Positions 36,953 through 43,583 of a DNA stretch of 64,000 bases are shown here, one piece after another; position 1 is the stretch's first letter; every line of letters begins with the position of its first letter. Origin of the DNA: a virus. Location: positions 1-64,000 of the IMG/VR virus record IMGVR_UViG_3300022700_000208. One strand, 5' to 3'. The notes under the pieces are model-generated. The model ran no database searches, was not told where the DNA came from, and saw only the letters and a program-made list of their open reading frames with translations. The position numbers and the translations under genes are program-made.

Positions 36953-37697
36953 AGATTCCTATGGAATTATAGGCCAGATCAAAGGCCCCAATAATCCAAT
37001 AGAGGTAGAAGGTGGAGATTCCGTCAATTGGGAAGGTCACTGGATCTATCTCAATAATGGCCGAGATCCAGGAGGTAAAATAGTCAAGACTACTTCCAGG
37101 TATGTGAGTTTTTTTGAGGTGGGCTTTGGGGCTTATGCAAGGCATCCCAAGAAAAGCCAAACCAAGCATGGTTTTGGGGCCTATTATAAAAATCCATGGC
37201 AGGGATGTATCTCCAGGGACCAGCTAAGAGGAATTCTGGCTGCCCTTATCTCAGGTGGGGAGTATTTGGCTATGCTGAGGCTTATTCTTCACCATGCCCT
37301 GAGAGGCTTCATATTTGCCTACAACACGATTGAAAATGGGGATGATCCCGACACAGCCCCCTGGAAGCTACCAGATCTCACAGGGCCTGACATTTGGGCT
37401 ATGGAGCTACGGGGGTTTGGCCTGGCCAGTTGGCTCTTCTGGCCGATACTGTGTCTGCTCGATATCTACATGCTTTTTAATGCAGTGTTCCATAATCATA
37501 AGGAAACCCAGCATGTGATCAGTTTTTCTATCACCCTGCTTGTTTGTGTTGAGAATGTTCCCACCCCCACGAGCTTATTGGCTAAATATGTGATCGACAG
37601 GGATGAGCTATTATCAGAGCTTTATAAGTATTGGTGCAATTGGAGAGAAAGCTGTGAAATCTATCATGCTTATGAAAAGAGGTTGAATGCCCTATGA
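36945..37697 (+). CDS. Unknown protein with a membrane-type segment
   Basis: 250 residues. Trp/Gly-rich N-terminal domain (EVEGGDSVNWEGHWIYLNNG), then CISRDQLRGILAALISGG, and a hydrophobic stretch WLFWPILCLLDIYMLFNAVF that may cross a membrane. The W..N..DP..RDQ..L order recurs in uncharacterised phage proteins near structural genes, but no role is known to me. It overlaps both neighbours. Confidence 0.65.
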   Translation: MNRDSYGIIGQIKGPNNPIEVEGGDSVNWEGHWIYLNNGRDPGGKIVKTTSRYVSFFEVGFGAYARHPKKSQTKHGFGAYYKNPWQGCISRDQLRGILAALISGGEYLAMLRLILHHALRGFIFAYNTIENGDDPDTAPWKLPDLTGPDIWAMELRGFGLASWLFWPILCLLDIYMLFNAVFHNHKETQHVISFSITLLVCVENVPTPTSLLAKYVIDRDELLSELYKYWCNWRESCEIYHAYEKRLNAL

Positions 37698-37987
37698 GCA
37701 AAGCTAATGATCTTAAGAACAAGGTAAAAGACATCAAGATGAAAGAAAAATCCACTGGGACCACTGGGGTTGGTGGATCGGAAGTCTCCCATACCCATGG
37801 GTATGTGATTGATGAAAATGGTAATGGGAAGACCACATCTACCTCAGAGGGAGAGGATCATATTCATCAGATCACTGAGTATGAGGTTCAGCCTGCACCT
37901 CCAGGCAATCATGTTCATCCTTTGGAGAAAAAGGATGATAATGGGGATGCAGGAAAGCCTATAAATCAGAGAGGTAAAAAGAAATGA
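37694..37987 (+). CDS. Leader-family protein 9 with His-rich repeats
   Basis: 97 residues. Leader MSKANDLKNKVKDIKMKE. The body carries three HxH sites, SHTHGYVIDENGNGKTTS, EGEDHIHQITEYEVQPA and GNHVHPLE. Such spaced His pairs coordinate iron or zinc in phage tail-tip and fibre proteins and also occur in small virion proteins of marine phages. Lys-rich tail. A metal-binding virion component is a reasonable guess. Confidence 0.72.
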   Translation: MSKANDLKNKVKDIKMKEKSTGTTGVGGSEVSHTHGYVIDENGNGKTTSTSEGEDHIHQITEYEVQPAPPGNHVHPLEKKDDNGDAGKPINQRGKKK

Positions 37988-38193
37988 TCTCCCCGTGGTA
38001 TCTTAGCATGGGCATTGCCACTCTTATGCTTGTGATGATGGATGCCTACACAAAGAAAAGTCCTGATGTGACAAATATTAGAGATCCATTTACTTTGATG
38101 AGGCTTGTTCCTTTTGCTCTTATCCTTGCCATTCTTGGTTGGCCTCTTATTTTAATGGAGATGGTAGTCAAGCATGTTGTCAGAAAACATTAA
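37984..38193 (+). CDS. Membrane protein, two TM segments
   Basis: 69 residues with hydrophobic segments WYLSMGIATLMLVMMDAY and LMRLVPFALILAILGWPLIL. ATGA overlap with the previous gene; RBS GAGGTAAAAAG. No lysis partner identified. Confidence 0.62.
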   Translation: MISPWYLSMGIATLMLVMMDAYTKKSPDVTNIRDPFTLMRLVPFALILAILGWPLILMEMVVKHVVRKH

Positions 38194-38602
38194 GACAGAA
38201 GAGGAAGACACATTCTATGATGTGGATGGCAAACTGGCCAAGAAATTGGATGGTCCCCCTAAGAATATGAAAAAATCCAAGGAGAAAAAGTTTGCCATGA
38301 TCATTGGGGGAGATACAGCCGTTGTATTCACCTCCCCTTCGGATAAGGAAGCCAAGCAGGACACCAAGAATAGAGTTGAAAAGGATGATCTCAAGAATGC
38401 TGTCCTGGCTAGAAAGGTGGGAGATCTTCCTGATAGTGGTGAGGAGATTTTCCAAGCATTTATTTCTTTTGCAGATAAAGACAAAGAGGAAACCAAATCA
38501 GCTAAGCTAAAGAACCTAGTTCAAAACACAAGGAATCCTCTTCAGAATACTCCTTATCCATTTGATAAGAAGAAAAAGAGGAAGCGTTATGAAGAAAGCT
38601 AA
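38174..38602 (+). CDS. Unknown protein
   Basis: 142 residues, Lys/Asp-rich. A strand AMIIGGDTAVVFTSPSDKEA sits near residue 45. Near the C-terminus is ETKSAKLKNLVQNTRN, an internal copy of the leader pattern of the surrounding family, then a basic tail. Overlaps the previous gene by 20 bp and the next by 14. Confidence 0.62.
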   Translation: MLSENIKTEEEDTFYDVDGKLAKKLDGPPKNMKKSKEKKFAMIIGGDTAVVFTSPSDKEAKQDTKNRVEKDDLKNAVLARKVGDLPDSGEEIFQAFISFADKDKEETKSAKLKNLVQNTRNPLQNTPYPFDKKKKRKRYEES

Positions 38603-38879
38603 AAAGCTCAAACAATCAGTTGAGAAAGCCTATGGGCCTGATTTTGATAATCTTAAGAAAAATCGTGTTGATCTCACCAATGCTGAGAGGGAAAAGATTA
38701 TGAGATCTCATGCTTATTGGCATCACGGTAGAAAAGGAAGGGCAACTCCAGCTATATTCAAAGCAATGATTGGTGGGTGTCCCTATTATGTTCCCCATAC
38801 TCACAGGGCTTACAGATGCCTTAGAACCTTAGATGGGGCTATCAACCAATTCCACAAATACATTAAACAGACAGCATAG
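38589..38879 (+). CDS. Leader-family protein 10 (MKKAKKLKQSVEKAY)
   Basis: 96 residues from ATG at 38589, chosen to expose leader MKKAKKLKQSVEKAYGPD. A helical segment EREKIMRSHAYWHHGRKGRA with aromatic and basic residues follows, then CPYYVPHTHRAYRC. Function unknown. Confidence 0.66.
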   Translation: MKKAKKLKQSVEKAYGPDFDNLKKNRVDLTNAEREKIMRSHAYWHHGRKGRATPAIFKAMIGGCPYYVPHTHRAYRCLRTLDGAINQFHKYIKQTA

Positions 38880-38887
38880 GGATTGAT

Positions 38888-39157
38888 ATGATCTCTGAAT
38901 ACCATGAATATGCATTCAGTTACATTGAAAAGACAGCTCAATTGTACCCTCAAGTGAATTCTATTACTCTTTTGGACAGAGTTAGAAAGGCAGCCAAATG
39001 GGCTAATAAAAAGCATGGGGAAAGAAGAACTCCCTGTAGTGAGTGTGGAAAGAAAAAATACACTATAAGTGATCGGGTGGATCATCATATCTGTTTCGAT
39101 TGCTATGTGGGACATGATACCCAGGAAATTATGATGCAAAATTGGGGAAGTCGGTAA
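38888..39157 (+). CDS. Small zinc-finger protein
   Basis: 89 residues. PCSECGKKKYTISDRVDHHI followed by CFDCYVGH forms a CxxC...CxxC knuckle in the C-terminal half; the N-terminal half is helical. Function unknown. Confidence 0.68.
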   Translation: MISEYHEYAFSYIEKTAQLYPQVNSITLLDRVRKAAKWANKKHGERRTPCSECGKKKYTISDRVDHHICFDCYVGHDTQEIMMQNWGSR

Positions 39158-39187
39158 ATTTAAAATACAAACAAAAGGAGAATTAAA

Positions 39188-39871
39188 ATGAGCCGAGCTG
39201 AGAAGCTTTTAAATGAAATGAAAATGGTTGAAAAGAAGTTAAAGGACAAGGATTTTCGCAATCCTCGTGATGCAGTTGAGATGGATGATTTCCAGAAGTT
39301 TGCCAAAGACAAGCTCAAGGATAAGCCTGAGGATCTTATCAGGAAAGGATTCTTTGAGAAAACCAAAGATGGTGAAATCATTCCTTCTAAGAAACTTGCT
39401 AAGGAAATGGCTAGTACAGGCAATTCTTTTGATGAGAAGGAAATTGATGGTTTGACTGATCAGTTAGAGTCAATGATCAGGGATGTTGCTAATAGTGTTA
39501 TTAAGAAAGTTGCCAAGAAAAGAAATGTCAAACCTAAGGGGATAGAGGCTGAGGTCAAATTAAATGTTGATCCCAATTCCTTCCAGTCTCCTGCCAAAGT
39601 TGAGATTTATTATAAAGGGGAGGAAGAAGAGGTAGAAATTGGATTTGGTGCTCCTCCTTCTATGGATTTTGATGCAAAGGTTGATGAGTTTGAGGATATG
39701 GAATGGACTCTTCTTCTTGATTTTGAATCCCCATGGCATGAATCTGACGTGAGAGACAATTGGGAGCAGGTTGAGTTACTGAGAACATTGAATGAGCTTG
39801 GGGTTGATGATGATTCTGAAGAAAAGCTCAAGAAAGCTGTTAATGAGCTGATTGATTCTGCTGAGGAGTAA
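39188..39871 (+). CDS. Leader-family protein 11 (MSRAEKLLNEMKMVE)
   Basis: 227 residues, one of the longest in the family. Leader MSRAEKLLNEMKMVEKKL closely matches member 12 (MSKAKRILSEMDMVEQRL). Middle helical region, then a beta domain (GIEAEVKLNVDPNSFQSPAK, VEIYYKGEEEEVEIGF) and an acidic end. RBS AAAGGAG. Confidence 0.72.
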   Translation: MSRAEKLLNEMKMVEKKLKDKDFRNPRDAVEMDDFQKFAKDKLKDKPEDLIRKGFFEKTKDGEIIPSKKLAKEMASTGNSFDEKEIDGLTDQLESMIRDVANSVIKKVAKKRNVKPKGIEAEVKLNVDPNSFQSPAKVEIYYKGEEEEVEIGFGAPPSMDFDAKVDEFEDMEWTLLLDFESPWHESDVRDNWEQVELLRTLNELGVDDDSEEKLKKAVNELIDSAEE

Positions 39872-39873
39872 TC

Positions 39874-40176
39874 ATGAGCAAAGCAAAAAGAATTCTTTCA
39901 GAAATGGACATGGTGGAGCAGAGGCTGGAGAAGGAACTTCAGCCTCTCTTTGATGAGCTTGAGAATCAAAGCTTTGTTAAAGACATTGATAAGACTGATG
40001 GGACAGAGCTTGATGTGACTGTTGTCGATAAGCGGGGTAAAGCTGATGTTCTTACTCTGGCCTGGGATGATAAGAACAATGAATATGTCTGGTCAGATTT
40101 CAGCAAGGATACTCCTATCGGTAAGAAACCTGAAGATGCCATCAAGTGGCTCAAGAAAAAATTGAAGGTTAGGTAA
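39874..40176 (+). CDS. Leader-family protein 12 (MSKAKRILSEMDMVE)
   Basis: 100 residues. Leader MSKAKRILSEMDMVEQRL. Body: TELDVTVVDKRGKADVLTLA, then SDFSKDTPIGKKPEDAIKWL. The DTPIGK element followed by a helix with W also occurs in the C-terminal domain of the AAA+ protein (43584-46430), suggesting that domain is a fused member of the same subgroup. RBS GAGGAG. Confidence 0.72.
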   Translation: MSKAKRILSEMDMVEQRLEKELQPLFDELENQSFVKDIDKTDGTELDVTVVDKRGKADVLTLAWDDKNNEYVWSDFSKDTPIGKKPEDAIKWLKKKLKVR

Positions 40177-40431
40177 ATGTCTAAGGCAAAGAAGCTATTG
40201 GACAAAGTGGAAAACAATAATGAGGCTGTGGTCAAGGATGCTCTCAAAGTTATTAAGAAAGCCACTCCTGAGGAGCTTCTCCAGATCATGAGCCAATTAG
40301 AAAGAAGATTTGAGGATGATAAGGAACTTAATGGCCTTTCCAAGGTTATGAGTCAGATAATCAAAAAAGTTTCTAAGGCCAAGTTTGGATCAGTCAAGAA
40401 AGTATCGAATAAGTCCCTCATGGTTAAGTAA
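40177..40431 (+). CDS. Leader-family protein 13 (MSKAKKLLDKVENNNE)
   Basis: 84 residues, all-helical. Leader MSKAKKLLDKVENNNEAV; basic C-terminus. It starts directly after the previous stop. Confidence 0.7.
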   Translation: MSKAKKLLDKVENNNEAVVKDALKVIKKATPEELLQIMSQLERRFEDDKELNGLSKVMSQIIKKVSKAKFGSVKKVSNKSLMVK

Positions 40432-40441
40432 GGAGAGTGAA

Positions 40442-40762
40442 ATGAGCAAAGCGAAAAGATTAATTGAGAAACTGGATATTGGTGAAAAGAAGCTTAAGGA
40501 TTTTGTCAGTGATCTTGAGAAAAACATCAGAGATGTTAAAGAGTTTATCCCTCCTACAGAAGGTAAAAGAAAAGATGCCATCAGGTCCTTATCCAAATTG
40601 GCTGTAGATTCTGTTTTTGTTTTAGCTGAGGAATCGAATAAGTTGAGAAGTGATGATTTGGGAGATGATTCAGATAGATTTTTGGATAATCTGGAGGATT
40701 CTTTAAAGAGTATGGAATCCCAAATGAAACGAGTCAGAAGTAACTTGAAAAAGTTAAAGTAA
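40442..40762 (+). CDS. Leader-family protein 14 (MSKAKRLIEKLDIGE)
   Basis: 106 residues from ATG at 40442 (RBS TAAGGAGAG). Leader MSKAKRLIEKLDIGEKKL; the body is helical with a coiled-coil end (LEDSLKSMESQMKRVRSNLK). Confidence 0.72.
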   Translation: MSKAKRLIEKLDIGEKKLKDFVSDLEKNIRDVKEFIPPTEGKRKDAIRSLSKLAVDSVFVLAEESNKLRSDDLGDDSDRFLDNLEDSLKSMESQMKRVRSNLKKLK

Positions 40763-40772
40763 GGAGAGTGAA

Positions 40773-41132
40773 ATGAATAAAGCTAGACAAGTTTTGGAAA
40801 AAGCAAAGAAGTTTTCTGAGGCTGTGGATAAGCAAGCGGTCAAAGAACTCATTCTGTATGCAGATAATGATGGGGATCTTCATAAAAGACAGTTTGTTCC
40901 CATTCTTAAAAATCTCAAGAAGAAATGGGATAAAGGCCAATTTGATGAGAAGAAAGCAGTCAAAGCCTTTTTGAATTTTGCGGATGAGGCAGCCAAGAAA
41001 TATGTCAAGGAACATGGTGCTCCTGGGGACAAGGTAAAAGATATCTTCCCCAAGAAGGTAAGAGAGGCTGCTGCTGAGGAATGGGCAGAGCGTTTTAAAG
41101 AACAAGTTGAAAACGACGATCTTCCTCTTTGA
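40773..41132 (+). CDS. Leader-family protein 15, conserved phage helical protein
   Basis: 119 residues. Leader MNKARQVLEKAKKFSEAVDK with the FSEA site. The body, AVKELILYADNDGDLHKRQF then PILKNLKKKWDKGQFDEKKA and FLNFADEAAKKYVKEH, matches a small helical protein that I recognise as recurrent in phage genomes, of unknown function. There it often occurs without this leader, which would support the leader being a separate targeting element. RBS TAAGGAGAG. Confidence 0.75.
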   Translation: MNKARQVLEKAKKFSEAVDKQAVKELILYADNDGDLHKRQFVPILKNLKKKWDKGQFDEKKAVKAFLNFADEAAKKYVKEHGAPGDKVKDIFPKKVREAAAEEWAERFKEQVENDDLPL

Positions 41133-41140
41133 GGTCAGGC

Positions 41141-41404
41141 ATGAATTTTAAAAAGATAACTCCAGATTTCATTCTTATTGGGGTAGCCATTCTGGCTCTT
41201 GTGATCACTGTATATGATCTCATGGCTCTTAATAATGGAGGGACAGAGGCTACCATTAGCCATGTGATTATGGTGTGGTCTTACAAATATCCTTTATTCA
41301 CTTGGTTTGCTGGATTCATTCCAGGTGTATTGGTGGGGCATTTGTTTTGGAGAATTAGGGATAGTAAGAAAACAGACAAGTTAGGAAGGGAGATTCCGAA
41401 ATGA
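41141..41404 (+). CDS. Membrane protein, two TM segments
   Basis: 87 residues from ATG at 41141 (RBS GAGGTCAGG). Hydrophobic segments FILIGVAILALVITVYDLMA and FTWFAGFIPGVLVGHLFW, basic end. One of several small two-TM proteins scattered in the window. Overlaps the next gene by 4 bp. Confidence 0.66.
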   Translation: MNFKKITPDFILIGVAILALVITVYDLMALNNGGTEATISHVIMVWSYKYPLFTWFAGFIPGVLVGHLFWRIRDSKKTDKLGREIPK

Positions 41405-41748
41405 GTAAGGCAAAGAAATTCCTTGAGAAAGTCAGTACAAACAAATCTGTCAATGAGGGTTCAATCCTTGAGTTCCCAGACATGGCTAAGGAAAATAAAG
41501 AGTTTAAGAAGCTCTTTAAAAAAGAAGAGGAAATTCAGAAAAAGAGAGAAGAGATATCTGACTCTCTTTTAAAAATGGAAGATCTTCTCAATGATGCCCA
41601 GAAGCAAGCAAATAAAATGAAAGAATCTGATTTTCCAGAAGGGCCTAAATCCGCTGAAGGTAAAGAGGGTTATATAGACAGAATTAAGTTTAAACTGAGA
41701 GACCTGGACAAAGCTATGGATTATCTCAGAGAGCAAGGATTGATGTAA
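41401..41748 (+). CDS. Leader-family protein 16 (MSKAKKFLEKVSTNK)
   Basis: 115 residues. Leader MSKAKKFLEKVSTNKSVNEG, then a long coiled coil (KKEEEIQKKREEISDSLLKM). The segment FPEGPKSAEGKEGYIDRIK near the end is echoed by FPAGPKSVEKMQTAKEK in member 21, so the two are paralogous beyond the leader. Confidence 0.72.
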   Translation: MSKAKKFLEKVSTNKSVNEGSILEFPDMAKENKEFKKLFKKEEEIQKKREEISDSLLKMEDLLNDAQKQANKMKESDFPEGPKSAEGKEGYIDRIKFKLRDLDKAMDYLREQGLM

Positions 41749-41779
41749 GCAAACTCCAAAATAAGTTAAAGGATAAACA

Positions 41780-43573
41780 ATGGCAAACACCGAAGAGCAA
41801 ACTCAAAATCAATCATCAGGAGAGCAGGGAAATAGGATAGCTCTCAATGAAGAGCAGTTAAGGGTTCTTGAGCGTGTATTCCCTGGATTCTCTAATGATG
41901 ATGCTAATGCTGACAGTATCCTGGAGAATCTTATTGTCGGCTTTAATGATCCCAACACTCTTTCTAATATGAGTGCTTCCAGTAGGAATTTTGATTCCTA
42001 TCAGGTAGCGGCTGCCTATGCTGCTATCTACACCAAGTCTACTCGCTCTCGTTATGAGCTTATAAGGAAGGTGGAAGAGGCTAGAGATTTCTATTTGGTT
42101 GAGACCATTACTCAGCAATTCACTGAGGATGCTCTGAACCCAGAGACAGGAACTGGCAATATTCTCAATGTCAGTTCTAAAAATAAAAAGATTCAGCAGG
42201 AAATTGATCTGTTGGATGAGCGCTTTGATTTTGATCAGATGGCCCAGACCATCACTCCTGATATGATCCTTTACGGAGAGTACACTCTCAAGACTGAGGT
42301 CAACACTTATGATAAGGACAAGGGATCAGTAAAAAATAATCAGGATGGTCAGGAAAGAAAGCTCAGTGAAAAAAGCATTCATGAGCAGCAGATAGATAAG
42401 CTTAATAAGCAAAAGTCTGTTGATGAAAAAGAAGAGTCTAATGCTGGCCTGGTTAATATTCTTGATAATGTTGAGCAGGGATCAGTTATTGCTCTTGAAA
42501 AGGATGGCGGTATTGATGGTTATCTTGTGATCAATCATAAGGGAAGGCTTCAAAAAGCTGAGCCTGCTGATTTCATCAAGTTTGCTCTTCCCAGGACCAG
42601 AATACGTATTGATCTTCAGAATGAGGTCAGTGGTGTTGTTAGACATTTTGGGGGAAATCCTCAAAGAGAGTCTGTCAAAAAAGAACTTGCTAATGTCCCA
42701 AGATTTATTCGGGTTGGACGTTCTATTATTGCTCCCTTTCTATCTAAGATTAAAGAGCTTCAACTTCTAGAATCTCTTATCCCAGCAACCAAGATATCCA
42801 AGTTATCCAATGGAAATATAGTTGGTGTACAGCTTCCTGAGAATACTAAAGTTGAACAGGGGATGAATGTTGCCAATCGCCTTGAGCAGGTGATCAATAA
42901 AAAAGTCGGTGTTGATAAGGAAAAGGGTGAGCTTAATATTGAAAATATTATGGCAACTTCAGGCAGGACTAAATGTATTCCCATGTTTGGGGAGAAGGGC
43001 CGCCTTGAGAAACTCGATTTCAAATCTGAGGAGCCTGATGATCTGTTGAATGCTGTCAAGGAAATGAGAGAGACCATTCTTGACAGTGCAGGTATTCCTC
43101 ATGAATTGGTTTTTAAATCTGAGGGGGATACTAAGAGTGAGATCCTTAAGCGTTATGCCAGATATCTAAGAAGGCTCAAGCAAATCCAAAAAGGTATTTG
43201 TGATGGTATCAAGCAAATGATCTATATCCACCTGGCCAATAAGGGAATTGAATTTGATCCAGAAGAAATCAGTGTTGAGTTTGAGAATAAGATTGTCGAG
43301 ATCGACAACCTGGACACTCTTGAGTTCATGGATACCACGGTGGGAATGCTTGATAATCTCAAGAATTTCCTTGGGGAACTCAATGAGGAAGGATCTCCCT
43401 TAGAGGGCCGAGTGAATTCTGAATCCTTGGCTGATTTCCTTGAAGAGCAGCTTAGAATTGTGGGGCTCAATAAAGTTATTCTTCCCAGACAAAAACAAAA
43501 GGAAAATCCTCCTGATTATGAACCAGAATCCAAAAAAGAAAATGATCCATTAGGTCCAGAACCTGAAATATAA
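41780..43573 (+). CDS. Portal protein (T4 gp20-like)
   Basis: 597 residues. It sits between terminase and prohead protease/capsid. An RTRIRIDL segment, then RVGRSIIAPFLSKIKELQLL and a long helical C-terminal half with FMDTTVGMLDNLKNFLGELN fit portal proteins of T4-like phages, which have a wing, stem helices and crown. The C-terminal tail is Pro/Lys/Glu-rich. The dodecamer would form the vertex for packaging and tail attachment. No sequence-specific motif exists for portals, so the call rests on length, composition and position. Confidence 0.8.
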   Translation: MANTEEQTQNQSSGEQGNRIALNEEQLRVLERVFPGFSNDDANADSILENLIVGFNDPNTLSNMSASSRNFDSYQVAAAYAAIYTKSTRSRYELIRKVEEARDFYLVETITQQFTEDALNPETGTGNILNVSSKNKKIQQEIDLLDERFDFDQMAQTITPDMILYGEYTLKTEVNTYDKDKGSVKNNQDGQERKLSEKSIHEQQIDKLNKQKSVDEKEESNAGLVNILDNVEQGSVIALEKDGGIDGYLVINHKGRLQKAEPADFIKFALPRTRIRIDLQNEVSGVVRHFGGNPQRESVKKELANVPRFIRVGRSIIAPFLSKIKELQLLESLIPATKISKLSNGNIVGVQLPENTKVEQGMNVANRLEQVINKKVGVDKEKGELNIENIMATSGRTKCIPMFGEKGRLEKLDFKSEEPDDLLNAVKEMRETILDSAGIPHELVFKSEGDTKSEILKRYARYLRRLKQIQKGICDGIKQMIYIHLANKGIEFDPEEISVEFENKIVEIDNLDTLEFMDTTVGMLDNLKNFLGELNEEGSPLEGRVNSESLADFLEEQLRIVGLNKVILPRQKQKENPPDYEPESKKENDPLGPEPEI

Positions 43574-43583
43574 GGAGAGTAAA

